Assembly: GCA_026225945.1 (NCBI GenBank)
Contig: JAMJFZ010001264.1
Span: 1,454,501 to 1,518,500, forward strand
From: Cricetomys ansorgei
Lineage: Eukaryota; Chordata; Mammalia; Rodentia; Nesomyidae
Direction of reading: 5' to 3'
Length of the DNA stretch: 64,000 nucleotides
The notes beneath the pieces were generated by a model. The model was not told the DNA's origin and searched no databases. It saw only the letters and a list, made by a program, of their open reading frames with translations. A program made the position numbers and the translations under genes. The number at the start of each line of letters is the position of its first letter. Position 1 is the first letter of the stretch. Positions 35,920 through 48,009 of the stretch are shown piece after piece.

Positions 35920-36297
35920 CTGTATTAGTTATTTTTTCATTGCTGATACCAAAATAACCAACAGAAGCGACATAAAGAAGGACTGTAGCGTTTGGCTCAC
36001 TGTTTCAGGGAGTTGAAGTCCATCATAATAGCCACATCAGAGCAGAGTAGCTCAGTTTGTGGCGGTGGGAAAGCGGAAGAAGCTGTTCACCCTCTAGTGG
36101 ACCAGGAACCAGAGAATAGGGCTGCAACCAAGGCCAAGCTACGGCTTTCAAAGGCTTTCCCTTGTTGACCTACATTGGTCAACTAGACCTTGACTCCTGA
36201 ACGCTTCACAATCTTCCCAAATAGTTCACACTGAGACACAAGCACTCAAAAGATCGAACCTCTGGGAACATTTCAGATGCAAACCACATGACCTCAT
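35920..36297 (-). mobile_element. Rodent LTR (MaLR/ERVL-type), divergent
   Basis: 'attagttattttttcattgc', 'accagaagcgacataaagaa'-like text, 'tgaagtccatcataatagcc' and the terminal 'aacatttcagatgcaaacca' are the reverse complement of the same LTR class seen at 23925 and 49886. Confidence 0.65.
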
Positions 36298-36427
36298 GTA
36301 GCAATCATGATTTTCTACATGTTGAGCACATTTCAGCCACTCCGAGGCAAGTTCTTTGCTCTCACTATAGCCAGCCCTGGTTTCCAGTGTATCTCTAGGT
36401 TACCAATATTCCATCCATACCAGTTCA

Positions 36428-36472
36428 CTAACACAACACCACACAACACAACACAACACAACACAACACACA
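36428..36472. repeat. (ACACA)n-type short tandem repeat
   Basis: About 45 bp of acaca/caaca units. Confidence 0.93.
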
Positions 36473-36474
36473 TT

Positions 36475-36830
36475 TGACTCCCTGGCTCCTTACCTCATCT
36501 CAACCTAGTATGTCCTCTTCTCCCTCGCCCCCATACCTGATGAAATCTTCCCTTCATGACACTTCACTGATTCATCCAGTTGGAATTAACTTTCCTCCAT
36601 CTTCAATGGAACATGTTCCTTGTATTTTCCTCAGCACTTGCCACATTCCACTTATTTTGCAACATATTACTACTAATGGCATCCCATTTCCTCACCGGAG
36701 CGTCAGTTCCTTCAACAGAGCTGTAGCGCCCCTTCCTTTCTTGAGATTTCCTAACTGCTGGTGTAGCCCTCTGATAATCATAGGTGCTTAATGCTTATTA
36801 TAGGTGCTTATTATAGGGAAGGTAGAATTT
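36475..36830 (+). mobile_element. L2 LINE 3' region
   Basis: 'cagcacttgccacattccac', 'gagcgtcagttccttcaaca' and the terminal 'tcataggtgcttaatgctta' follow the L2 3' end order ('...actgtgagctccttgag...catagtaggcgctcaat'). The 105-codon frame across it is coincidental. Confidence 0.5.
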
Positions 36831-36929
36831 GGAACACAGCCAGGACCCAAACCAAATAAATCTCACCAATTTTCACCCAAGCAGGGTTTGTATTTACAGG
36901 GTACCATTTGTTATGTAACTGTTTAGACG

Positions 36930-37150
36930 AGACTATGATTTAACATATAGTTCTGAAGCCTCCAATGGTAGGGATCAAATCCTAGCTCAAATAAGCTAAT
37001 GAATGTTTCTGCTTCAATTTCTCCATCTGTAAAGTGGAATAACATAGCATCTTCACTCCTGTCATGATACGTTCTGGGCTTAACTATTTTAATGAATCAA
37101 AGTCCTCAGATTACAATATATGTCACACAGTAAATAACCAAATATTAACT
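36930..37150 (+). mobile_element. MIR SINE
   Basis: 'gttctgaagcctccaatggt', 'gatcaaatcctagctcaaat', 'caatttctccatctgtaaag' and 'tggaataacatagcatcttc' are in MIR order. Confidence 0.8.
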
Positions 37151-37227
37151 ATTTCTTATTTTACTTTAACAAAATTAATGTATTATTTGTATGTACTTAG
37201 AAGATATACCACACTTGCTCACCAAAT

Positions 37228-37228
<1 letters not shown>

Positions 37229-37278
<50 letters not shown>
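37229..37278. repeat. (TC)n microsatellite
   Basis: A pure TC run of 50 bp. It explains the Ser-Leu and Arg-Glu frames on the two strands. Confidence 0.98.
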
Positions 37279-37281
<3 letters not shown>

Positions 37282-37881
37282 TCTTGTTATTTAGATGAAC
37301 ATCCACTTCCATGAAGCTTCGGGGAAAATGCTTAGGAGAAAAAATTGCCACCAGCTCAAAGATAAATTTTAGTAATCCCAACCAAACACAATGACTCCAT
37401 TTTTTAAGGTTTAAATGACGACACATGCTTCCGTTTAGCAATCTCTCTCCCTTCCGTCTCGCGTTCTTCTTTCTCTATTTCTTGCGTCCTTTGCTTTTCT
37501 TTTCTCATCATCAAGTTAGGGCAACAGCTCCATTTCCACTACTGAAGGTGACTGAAGCAACTCACGTGTGAGTGTGAAGGTAGATAATCTCATGACAAAA
37601 ACAAACTGCAGTGTATACATGCTGATATTGATGACAATGTTAAAACCACTTGTAATGAGATTTCCATAAGAACAAGAAAAAAAATCCATGGTACTGTTTG
37701 TAAAGCAAAAAAAGACATCTACAAACCTCCTAGTCCTACCCTACCCTGACTATCACATTATCATATGGAAGGAGCATACCCGGGGACTATGCCTTGTAAG
37801 CAGTAAGTCTGAACATACTAGAAATCTGGAAATGCTAGTTCAGTGTATTTTTCAGATCTCGTTCCATAAAAACCAGTTAGA
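37279..37881. other. Unique sequence, nothing recognised
   Basis: No repeat or gene is recognised. Confidence 0.4.
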
Positions 37882-38030
37882 ATGGGGCTGCAAGGATGGC
37901 TCAGCAGAAAAGAGTATTGGCTGTTCTTCTAGAGGACCCGGGCTTGACTCTCATCGAAATGCACAGACACACATGCAGGCAAATCACTCCACACATGCAA
38001 AATAAAAATAAATTAATCTTTAAAAAAGTT
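37882..38030 (+). mobile_element. B2/B3-type SINE, short form
   Basis: The head 'ggggctgcaaggatggctca' with 'ttcttctagaggacccgggc' is followed directly by 'cacagacacacatgcaggca' and the tail 'aaaataaaaataaattaatc'. The middle of the element appears deleted. Confidence 0.85.
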
Positions 38031-38754
38031 TAAAAATCAGGTAAAGGAACTCTTCTTACAAAACAATATTCTTAGTTATACAATGATGTACTAACATTGC
38101 AGTATTACATTTTAGAGATTATAGTGGCATGGTATGGGAAATTGCTTTAATAATTTAGTATATTCCAATTACAAGGTCTGTGTCTTAGCTGCTAAGAAGA
38201 CTATGTGTCTCCACTTGCTCCCTCCCCAAGGCCCCACAGTTCTAGAGCATATGGTTGACCTCAATGGCAAGAAGCGAAAACAAATGTTTCAAACAGCCTT
38301 TAAAGTAAAGTCAAGCTTGCATTCCTTTGCCCTGGTGGGTGCCCAGCTAGCAACATGGGAGCAGCTGACAGATGAAATTCAGTGTGACCAAGACCCACCC
38401 TACCTGAGCTCTTAAGTCAGCACCTGGCTAATTGCCTCTCCTGGGTGTGACTTACTTTCATTTGGGGACTTAGCTTTACCTGGCTTTTTGAGACCCACCC
38501 CTGCTTTTGTTATAGGCTATGAAGATCTGTCCTTCAGAATGTGACTCTGCTTGAATATAGGGTCTTTAAAGGGATGCTTAAGTTAGAATGAGGTCAGATG
38601 GATGGACCCTTAGCCAAGATGACTGATATCTTTCTAAGAAGAGATTTAGATACACAGAGAGAAGACTGGAGACAGAGATGATCATCCATCAGTCCAGAAG
38701 AGGCCTCAGAATGGCTAACCTGAAAGACACCCTGAGCTCAGGCTTTTTTTGTTT
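38031..38754. other. Unique sequence, nothing recognised
   Basis: The 93-codon frame at 38134-38415 has no recognisable domain and no splice context. Confidence 0.4.
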
Positions 38755-39108
38755 TCTCTGTGTGTATGTGTATGTGCATACATAAGTGTATATGTGTGTT
38801 TAAGAATGTGTGTAAATGTGCACCGCCATGTGTTTGGTGGTAGGGGCCAGAGGTTGACACTGAGCCCTCTACTGCCCCTCACTTTAATTCATGATAAGGA
38901 GTCTTTCTCTTTGAACATGGGGTTGGCTGTTTCAGGTAGACTATCTAGACAGAGGATCCCAGGACCCACCTGTCTCTGCTCTCAAGAACTGGGGTATAGA
39001 CATGCACACCCATGTCTGGCTTTTTATATGATGTTGGCAATAAAAAATGAGATTCTCACATTTGTACAGCTGGCCCTTCATCCCCTGAGCCATTTCCACA
39101 GGCCTGGA
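38755..39108 (-). mobile_element. tRNA-headed composite SINE (B4/RSINE1 type)
   Basis: TG-rich start, 'ggtaggggccagaggttgac', a B1-like middle ('ccacctgtctctgctctcaa'), and the reversed tRNA head 'ttcatcccctgagccatttc'. The 151-codon frame at 38749-39204, the longest in the window, lies within it. Confidence 0.75.
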
Positions 39109-39224
39109 TCTCCAGCTTTGAACCTCCAAAACACTGGCAAAATCACTGTGTTGTATAAACCATCTGACCTCTGGTGTTTTTGTGTGTTAATCCTAGAAAA
39201 TTAGTCAAATGTCCTTTACTCTTG

Positions 39225-39295
39225 TTTGCCATTGTGTGCGACATGCACGTGTGCATAGAGAGGCCAGGGCTGGGCACATGTCTTCTTAAATATCT
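39225..39295 (-). mobile_element. SINE left-end scrap
   Basis: 'gtgtgcatagagaggccagg' resembles the TG-rich end of the composite SINE above. It is cut off by AT-rich sequence. Confidence 0.4.
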
Positions 39296-39302
39296 CTCTA
39301 CT

Positions 39303-39390
39303 TTAGTTAAAAAATTTTTTAAAAATATTAAAATTTAATTTATTTAATTTAAATTATTTAATTTAAAAATATTTAAAAAAATATTTTAAT
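39303..39390. repeat. AT-rich low-complexity tract (AAATTT motifs)
   Basis: Only A and T apart from a few bases, with repeated aaattta and taaattt words and internal self-complementarity. Confidence 0.9.
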
Positions 39391-39568
39391 GTATGTATGT
39401 TGTGTGTTTATGTTGTATAGGGTGGGGAGATTGGCACGTTCAGCAGTTTCAATGCCAAGGTCAAAGGACAAGTTGTGGGAGTCAGTTATTTCCTTCCACT
39501 GTGTGGATCCTGGAGATTGGGCTCAGATTGTCAGATACCTTTAACCTGCTGTGCCTTCTGGCCTTGGC
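39390..39568 (-). mobile_element. B3-type SINE
   Basis: 'aaggacaagttgtgggagtc', 'agttatttccttccactgtg' and 'ctggagattgggctcagatt' are the reverse complement of the B3 middle. The right end 'acctgctgtgccttctggcc' is its tRNA head. Confidence 0.82.
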
Positions 39569-39573
39569 GACCC

Positions 39574-39787
39574 ATCACCTAGTGTTTTGAGACAGAGTTT
39601 CTCACCAAAGCTGGAGCTCATCAAAACTAGCTAGCCAGCAACCTCAGGGATCCTCCTGCTTCTGCCTCCCCAGAGCTGGGATTACAGGCGTACAATGCTT
39701 AAAAGCAGAGTTGGGAGGGCCAAACTCAGGCCCTCATACTTGCCAAACAAGCCCTTTTTTACCAACTGAGCCGTTTCCCCAACCCCA
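39574..39787 (-). mobile_element. B4-type SINE (B1 fused to ID)
   Basis: B1-like part 'gttttgagacagagtttctc' and 'agagctgggattacaggcgt', followed by the ID-like part 'tgccaaacaagccctttttt' and 'accaactgagccgtttcccc'. This is the B4 fusion layout read in reverse. Confidence 0.85.
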
Positions 39788-39889
39788 GCGCTTACCACTT
39801 CTGCAGGCTGCTCCGGTAGCTTCCAAGTCACAGGAAAATCATAACACTTCAACTTGCAGAGTTTGTTCAGGGCTCATCCCGCTTTCTGT

Positions 39890-40215
39890 TTCTGCCTGCC
39901 AGAGCCTAGCAGTGAAGTCAAAAGATGACATTGCACTTCGCACTGCCCTCCCTGCTCTCCAACTCTACACTCTCTGAGGGTCAGGATTACCAGCCTGCTT
40001 GTGCTTGTCTCATCCACATTCCCAACCATACCCTCTCAGGTCTCCTCAGTTTTGGAGGCTTTTCCCTCCACTGACGACGTCAAGATTTAAAACTGTCTTA
40101 CTCGATTTTATTTCCCCAGCACTTACTGCGGTGACTTGTGCAAAACGCACTCCAGCCATGCAGGTTAAAAAATGAATAGTGATGAATGAATGAATGAACG
40201 AACGAATGAATGAAC
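39890..40215 (+). mobile_element. L2 LINE 3' end with (GAAT)n terminus
   Basis: 'ctctgagggtcaggattacc', 'cgattttatttccccagcac' and the terminal tgaatgaatgaacgaacg array (to about 40216) follow the L2 3' end. Confidence 0.5.
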
Positions 40216-40339
40216 GGATCTAAAGTAATACACAGCTCTGAGAGTAATACGCACAGCAGAACGCTCCAAATGGGCATTTGATAAATACACCCAGGAGCTG
40301 ACGAGTGAACAGAAGAACTCCGTAAAGATAACAAATGGC

Positions 40340-40590
40340 GTCACTTTTCCCAGTTAGATTGATGACAAGTATTACCGCCGCTATTTCTCTCCGGCAACAT
40401 TTTTCATTATAGGGAATATTAATGAGTTAACAAGGACCCTATCTCTTCTATCTCCTTTCTCATTTTAACAAGTAATTCTGATGCTAATTGACAAATCTCT
40501 GGGTTCATAATAACCCGACCACTGTGAAAATAACAGCCTTGGAAACTTTTAAAAATTGTTTGTGCGGAAGTCAGGTGTTAGAAATACTTG
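40340..40590. promoter_or_regulatory. Possible conserved noncoding element
   Basis: A repeat-free block with CpGs at 40376-40402, a TAATTG at 40485 and TAATTC at 40473 (homeodomain-type cores) and no open frame of note. Enhancer function is inference. Confidence 0.25.
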
Positions 40591-41992
40591 TTAAAACTTG
40601 AAAGCATGCCAATGACCAATGGTCTGCATCTGAGGGTAGGGAAGGGTTTCTAAGATTTCTGGTCACAGCTTTTTAGCCAATTCATATTTATTTAGCGTGT
40701 AAAACATATACCATGCTATGCGCGAGTCATTTGTGAAGACAGCAATAATATCTAAAAACTTTTGGCTTTTAATCTCAAGGCAACTATGTCTTGACCTTGT
40801 TGGAAATTTTAATGTTAAGTAATGCTATAGGCAGTATGAATGTCAAATGGACTGTACATATTTAAACATTTAATTTCAGGAAAAAAAATCAGTCTAGAAA
40901 GATACATTCTAAAATAACATCATGCTTATCATTAGATGGCCAGATTCTAAGTAGTGTCATGTAATGCTACCAAATAAAGAGCAGGAAGGGCAGTACTTAG
41001 ACTTCAACTAGAGGAAAGGGGGGGCAATGAAACATCCAGGGAAAGAACTGTAGAGGTTGGATGCGAGCTGGGCGTTGACGGAGTGACAGAATTGGAGTAC
41101 CTGATGATGATTGAGGGACACTCACAGCTACCTATAAACGTCACAGAGGAGCCTCACACTGGCTCCCTTCCAAAACGTAAGTGAGAAACCCCTCAAGAAA
41201 CACTAATTTCCTGCGTTTCACTGATCCCTGGCTTTGTTCTCCATTCGTTGGTCTTGTCCTCTACCTGTAATTGCTGGCCAAGTTTTCTTCTTTGGCTTCT
41301 GGCCTTTCTCGAGGGTGCAGACTCCTCTCCACTGATATATAGCAAACCTTCCCAGGCCACAGATCTCCTTCCTGTCATCAGCTGGACCCCCAGGGAAATT
41401 GGCAAAGTCTTCATCAACCCTAGAGGAGGGTGAGTTTCATTCAGACACAGGAATGATCTGAGCTGAGTTTCAGAGTCTGTGTTCAGAGTCCCAAAGCAGA
41501 ATTCGTGTAGAGACATAAAGGACAAACAGAGCCATGCCATGAAAGGTATAAAAAGCCAGTGTGTCAGCTGCCTGGTACTGCAGCAGCGAGTGACTAGGAG
41601 TTTGGTAGAAAACCCTATACAGGTCGTATAGGTTCCAGGTCTGATATGAGCAAACGAAAATTAAGGTATTAGAAAGCCCATATTTCTCCCAGAAGGTCCA
41701 TTGGTGACCATCTCCTCACTTTCGTGCTTTGGAAGATGGCCCATTCTACTTGTCTTATGAAAGACCAACATCTTCTAAGCCCACAGTGCACACTGCTCTC
41801 ATAAAGTTTGCTTCTGCCATCCTTTTGTAATTACACAGGACTCCCCTCAAACAACCTGCCATTGTAAGGTCACTTGATTGACAGCCTGGATCTTGTCTTC
41901 CCTCTTCATTTCCCCTTAATGTGTTTTGTGACCTACTGACAAGTTTAGCAGTTAGGAAATGAGTGTGTTTGGACATAAAGATTTGAATGCAG
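40591..41992. other. Unique sequence, nothing recognised
   Basis: The minus-strand 115-codon frame at 41193-41540 and the plus-strand 61-codon frame at 41248-41433 overlap antisense. Neither shows a domain, signal or conserved motif. Confidence 0.4.
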
Positions 41993-42144
41993 AGCCAAGC
42001 TGTGGTGGCACATGTCTTTAATCCCAGTACTCAGAAGGTAGAGGCAGGCAGATCTCTGTGAGATGGAGGCCAGCCTGGTCTACAGACTGAGTTCCAGGAC
42101 AGTCAGAGTTACAACAGAGAAACCTCGTCTCAAAAAAAAAAAAT
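41993..42144 (+). mobile_element. B1 SINE
   Basis: Forward B1: 'tggtggcacatgtctttaat' (A-box region), 'aggcaggcagatctctgtga', 'ggccagcctggtctacagac', 'gagttacaacagagaaacc', and an A tail. The 'acaacagag' variant matches the other B1 copies in the window. Confidence 0.95.
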
Positions 42145-43160
42145 TGCATGTTACCCTCTCTAAAGCTGGGGGAAAATATTTAGAGTTTTTAATGGGCACC
42201 TAAGTCAAAGAGAAACCAAGGTAAATAAATACAGTTGACTCCTTTTCATCATTACAAAACCAAGTGTTGCTTCTGTGTGGCTTGTTCAGAATTATATCAG
42301 CAGGAGACCCATCTTTGCTTTTTGCAGCTGTATGTTAATAAAGGGAAATATGGTTACTGACCTGTAAGCATAGCAAACTGCACATGAGGACAATGCATTA
42401 AATCAACAGATTCTTGGATGAACCCAATATCCTCTGTTTTTCACTGTTTTGCTCTTCTATTTCTCAAGTTCAGAAACTGTCTGTTCAGAATGCCTCTCGC
42501 CTTCGTAGCAGATGGTAGCAGATTCCACTCAACCTATCTCAATTGTGCCTCATGCTATTTCTCTCCATCTTCCTCTGACTTTCTCCCCTCCACCCAAATT
42601 AATTTCAGACAGGTCTTTGTGCTTTGGCTGACATTCAAAACTGTCACCTCCATGCACACATTAACTCCAAGGCCTCTGTCATCCCTCACATTAAAATTCT
42701 CTTACCAGTAGTCAGCACAGCTTGACTCAGCCAGCTAAGGGGCTGGTTCTAAGCAAGATGCAGTGACAGCAGGCTTCATGTGTGACAACCCCAGTCAATT
42801 TGACAGCCATAAGACACCCTCCTTAGAACCAGTTGTGGCTCTTGTTGACCCAAGGAGGAAGGTTATCCTTCTGAGCAATTCTCTCTTCTTCCCATGAGAG
42901 AGAAAGGGCAGGGGTTATCAGGCAGAGACTGTGAATATTTTATGGTGAATGACCACAACAGGAAAATCAATTAATAAATTCCACAGTCTAGGCATGGCAT
43001 TCTCATTGTGAAAGAGCCATTTGTTGACTGAAGAGCCACTTTTTAAAATGACAGCTCCCAAATATGCAGACACTGTATTGGAATATGCTTTCAGCGATTA
43101 CAGCAACCTGACATGTGAAATAATCTTGGTATCTACCAGGAAATTCTTCCTCAGTTTACA
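42145..43160. other. Mostly unique; faint L2-like text at 42430-42640
   Basis: Text around 42440-42620 faintly resembles the L2 3' half, but too weakly to call. The 97-codon frame at 42418-42711 has no domain. Confidence 0.3.
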
Positions 43161-43164
43161 AGTG

Positions 43165-43260
43165 ATACTTGGAGAGGAAGAACAGCTTGCTAGTGGTCAC
43201 TTAATCACACCAAAGCAATTTGCCACGCTCCCATCCTCCACGTTTCCCTTCCTCACATGG
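43165..43260 (-). mobile_element. Possible MIR scrap
   Basis: 'tttacaagtgatacttggag' with 'gctagtggtcacttaatcac' recalls a reversed MIR core. It is weak. Confidence 0.3.
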
Positions 43261-46200
43261 CTTCCCATTTAGACAGGTTATGTACATGGGACAACTATCT
43301 GTGATTGGAAGAAATTAATGATGGTGATGATTTAAACATTCAATCATTTACTCAACTTTTTAGACTATATTGAAACCAATTTTTTTAAATGACACAAACA
43401 AAAGCACCTACCTCAATGTTTTATACAAGCCACCCATAGCTGCCCTCCTTCTTCTTGGTCTAATTTACTTTATAAATATGAAAGATGTTTACATTATTTA
43501 GAAGTCAAAAGTCCATAAACATACTCAGTCAATTTTCCATCTATCCTCATCTAATCCTGTGACCCCTGCCTCCTATTGCTGGTCAAAGTCTTTGCCCACT
43601 CATAGCTTGTGAGTGGCTAGCTCAGTCATGAAAGCTATACTATTAAGTGACTTTATAAGAGACGTTTTTAGAACTTTGCTGAAAGCAGGGAACATACTTT
43701 ATTTGTCATTAAAATGGCAGTTCTTATGATGAGATTTGTACACACTAGAGCCCTTTATATGTCTTGTAGTATGTTGAATGGAAACATCCAAAGGCTACTG
43801 ACACTCTGGGCAAAAGCACGTCTTTTTAATTGGCTGGATTTTTCTTCTTAAGTGTCCATTATAACCCAGCCACCATTATACCTGTCAGGTAAGGGAATGG
43901 CAGAGAAAGAGCTTAGAATTATGCTTAGTGACAGCAGAAGTGGAAGTGGGTTTTGCTCTGTCAACAGTGAGTCTGGACTGAGGATGAGACTAGAGGACTC
44001 ACACACCTGTACCCTTCTCAGGAGGGCAGGTTTGATTACTGCACAGACCTAAGCTTCTGAGAGCTTCAGATAATCTGTGACGAGGAACTCTACAATCCAA
44101 GCCCCAATAAAGGTTTCAAAAATTGTCTCTAGATGGCTTTTAAATTTAATCTAATTATTTTAATTGAATTCTCATAAAACTGCTACTAGAGAGAAGATTG
44201 AGGCAAAGAATAACATACTGAAAAGGAAAATGAGAAGTAGAGAGGAAGGAATTGTCAAGGTCAAGTTCAAGGACTATGGTCCCCAAGTGTGATCCTTTCC
44301 AGACAATGCTCACAGTCTTTCTGGGTTTCCACCATTAAAGCTATTCTTGGACTCCCTGAGTCCTTCTGAGACCCGCGTGTCAGTAAGACCCTGGCCAAAC
44401 AGACATGTAAGTCGTGAAAATAGAATTTGGGCCAGGAAAGTATAAGGTATAAAGTATAAGGTATCTGGCATAAGGCCAGAAAAGCAGCAGACTCAAGCAA
44501 CCCATTCCCACCAGGTCAGTGTGACAGCAGCAGAGACAGAAAATGCTTCTCTTTCATGGTGATAGCACCTAGTATCCCCAGCAAATCCAGAGGAAATTCC
44601 ACATAGGTGATCTTACCTGTGCCCTTCTGGCACCCCGGATGCATCGTTACTCCCATATTTGCACGTGAGAAAGCTGGAATGACTGAACAAAGCCCTATAT
44701 CTAGTCCTTGTAGGACCAGGATTAAATAGACTTCGTTGAGCCATATTGGAAGCTCCAGACTCTGAGTTGCAAGAATGGGGAAGAGTCGGCCTGTTGATGT
44801 CACCCTCCTCATGCCCATTGCGGGCACAGTCCCTTCCTTGTAGGTGTTTGAGGCTCTGCTGCGTCCACTTCCCATACTGTCTACCTAACCTCTTGGCCTG
44901 TGTGAATCTCCACTAGGTAAGAACACCTTAAAATGTTATAATTTAAGAAAAAGTCATGTTTTTAAAAGTGGTTTAGTTTTGTGTACATGTGCTAACTTCT
45001 TCCATTGGCCCTGTGGCTGTGGCTAGTCACCTCATTACGCTGAGTGAGTCATCTCTGAGTGTAGAATCAGAAGCCCTATGTCTCTGTCTCAGGTTAATGA
45101 GAGAAATCAAATGTTATTAATGTTTAAGTATTCTTATTTCAAAAATGTGTAAAATACAAGCCATTCTCATTTTCAACACTGACAATTGATCTCAGATTTG
45201 GAATACTATTAAGGATCCATTTGTACATAAGATTAAATTTAGAAATTAGACTCTAATATAAAAATAGGTACTGTCATTTACTATTTTTGCTAAGGGAATT
45301 TCAAATGTCTTAACTGTTTTTCTGCTATCAACAATGTCCTCTTTTGTTAATCTGCTGATGTATGATCCTTTGCCAAAATCATGGAAAGTTTAACTTTATT
45401 TCCAACATAATTCTGATCCTGAATTGAGAATAAACAGGTCAAGTGTGAAACTAAATATTTCATGAGGACAAAAAAAAAGTTTTCTTTGGCATTGAAAAGG
45501 CTAATACACCATCAGTAGTCCAGGTATCTCCATTGCGGTGTAGTCGTGGGAACCCACACACTGAAACATTTCAAGAGTCTCCTTGATGTTGAGGTCAGGT
45601 AGATGAATACATTGGCCCTATTCATTAGGTCCTATGGACTTTCAAAGTAAGAGCACTTCTGCTTTGCCTTTCTTATAATTTATGACATAATGAATGTTGC
45701 TAGTTCAGAGAATGTCTTATCTTTGAAACTATTTGGTCTCAATTAATGATGCAATAATTACCCTTGATGTTAGTAGCCACGAATTAGCACCTGCTGTAGC
45801 CAACTTTCCTTAAGTTAAAGTACCATAAAAATCCAACCCCACAACTTCAGTGCCTTCTAAGTACAAAAGCTCACTTCTTACTCATTTTGCCTATTAGTGG
45901 CTACTTCACTGTTTTGGAGGTTTTATTTATTTGAGAATCTAGTTAAGAGAAGAACTCTCTCCCCTCAAGACTGAGGAAAAGAGCAATAAAGTTGGTTGGA
46001 ACTTCCTGATAACTACTTCAAAGTCAACATTTCCTTGGATAACAGGTGATCTGGCCAAGCCCGGCATCAATAGGAAACATACCTCTCCCTAAAACCACTA
46101 AGTCCTATGGTGAAAGACAGGGTGAAATCATCTCCCACCGAGAGACAGGAAAGAGCAACTGGAAACACAAATGCCATGTTCCAGACCACTTCTTTCCTCA

Positions 46201-46301
46201 TCTCATAATTTCTAGAAAGACAGCATCCTTTGGTGTAGGAGAAACTAGTCGGTCCATGTGGAAATGAGATGGTACACACCATCATAATAGTGTCTGTGTT
46301 T
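43261..46301. other. Long unique or very old sequence
   Basis: About 3 kb with no clear family. A reversed MIR scrap may lie at about 44635-44730 ('atttgcacgtgagaaagctg'). The 119-codon minus-strand frame at 44516-44875 shows no domain. No gene is recognised. Confidence 0.35.
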
Positions 46302-46356
46302 GCTCTCTCCCTCTTTCTCTTTCTCTCTCTCCTTACCCCCCTCCCCCTTCTTCCCA
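46302..46356. repeat. Pyrimidine-rich CT tract
   Basis: A CT-only run with C-rich end. It gives the Arg-Glu-Arg minus-strand frame at 46067-46357. Confidence 0.9.
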
Positions 46357-47419
46357 TCCCCTACACCATCTTTGTTCTGAAATTCAGGCATATAAAGAGG
46401 ATAGTTGAAGTTAAATAAAACAGGTCAACAATTTGAATATACATTCACAAAATTGTATCCTTGGTGAAGTGCTGCTGACGATCTCTGTGCCTATGAGAGA
46501 CGATCTCAAAGGGACTACGATAGAACTTTCACCTTTTCACATTTATGGGCACCACAAGGGGAACTTATCACTGTCCTCTGATTCAGTAGATCTGGGAAGA
46601 GACAAGGACTGTCCAATTGAGCATCTCCCTGGGACACTGGCACTGCTAGGCTTGGGACCACATGGAGCAGCAATAGCCAATGTGACCTCTGTGCTTCTTT
46701 CAAACATTCTATTCTCTGAAGTCATATCAATTGTTTTCCCACAGCCATGTGACTTAAATAAAGGTGTATATGAATTGAATACGATATGAAGATAGCCTTT
46801 TATAAGATTGCTTCTTGAGGAAAAGGCAAGGATTAAGCATCTTCGTGAGTACAACGTGAGTATGCCATGTGGTTAGCCAATAAGATATGATATTTGGATG
46901 TTAAAATTAAATAAAGGCTGAGGGAAGAACTACAAAATAGGCAATTTCTGTTCATGACTATGAAAAAGAGACCTCCTGCCTCTGACGTCCCGTCCAGGTT
47001 CTCTCCTTGATGAGTCTTTAGCTTCACTTCTCCCTGTGTAGTTGCTCTAACAGACCACATTGCACATGCTCTGAAGCTCGCCTGTGTACACAGTGACACC
47101 TTCTCTGGAGTTACCTGAAATCACCATATGTTATTTCAGCTTTTTATTTTAGAGGGCCAACACCAGAAAGGTACCTAGAAACCCCATGCAAGTTTCTACT
47201 TACAGATAAGGAGACTGAGGGTTGCTGCTTAATTGACATTAAGTTAATAACTAAGTTAACATTAGAGACCCTTCCAGAAGAGAAAGCCTTGCTTCTTTGG
47301 TGGGGCCAAACACACATTGAGGTGTATTTTTGCTAGACCTTTACACAGTTCAGTGCACTTCCTTGCCGTGGGGACTTCCCAGGATTACAGTTTCTGTGCC
47401 TCCATCTTTGGTGTGGATT
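46357..47419. other. Unique sequence, nothing recognised
   Basis: Frames of 118 codons (plus, 46433-46789) and 103 codons (minus, 46543-46854) overlap antisense. Neither has a recognisable motif, so both are treated as chance. Confidence 0.4.
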
Positions 47420-47725
47420 TCATTTACTGGAGCGGCGAGGCCATGCAGTTCCAGCTAACTGCATAGTTCTTAGGCAACAACAACAAAAACCTTAAATCCA
47501 TCTATTTAAAGAAAAGTCGAAGCTCCCACCCCTACTTTTTCATAAGCCAGAATTGTTCTGACAGCGCTTTCCTGTCCTTTTGAGTCAATCGTCTCAAATA
47601 GCTTAAAAATAGATGATAGTTTCTCATTTATCATTCGAACAAACATGGGAAATACAGAAACAATCCTCTTGGAATTCCCGGTGAAACTTTCCCAACCCTG
47701 CAGTTGGTAACATGGTTCTTAGGGA
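47420..47725. promoter_or_regulatory. Possible conserved noncoding element with MEF2-type site
   Basis: A repeat-free block with a TTAAAAATAG at 47603-47612 that fits the MEF2 consensus YTAWWWWTAR, plus several CpGs in a CpG-poor setting. It has no coding frame. The role is inference. Confidence 0.25.
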
Positions 47726-48009
47726 ATGGCAGATTCCATAAAGGAACACACCAGCAACAACTTGGCATTTAGCCTCTTAAGACCTAGTGTCATTTGAGGA
47801 CAATCTTACTTGGAGGACACACTCATGACTTCAGAAAAGCTGTTAAGAACTCCAGGGATGCTGGGAGCTCAGCGAAACTCTCTGAGAAACCACATGGACT
47901 CACTCTATCCATACCATGTCTTCCTCTTGCTTACAGCTGTGCTTTGAGAGAACTTGGCTGCTGGGGGTTAAGGGATGAATCAGTTTCCAGAAAGGATTGT
48001 ATAGAGAAA
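47726..48009. other. Unique sequence, nothing recognised
   Basis: The 75-codon frame at 47794-48021 has no domain. Confidence 0.4.

Noticed and set aside
38749..39204. 151-codon frame, the longest in the window
   Set aside because: It lies within a reversed composite SINE and its TG-rich end.
41193..41540. 115-codon minus-strand frame
   Set aside because: No domain, no splice context and no recognisable family. It overlaps another frame antisense.
44516..44875. 119-codon minus-strand frame
   Set aside because: No recognisable domain or promoter context. Its length is within chance for 64 kb.
46433..46854. 118-codon plus and 103-codon minus frames
   Set aside because: They overlap antisense, have no motif and show no splice sites that would link them to other exons.
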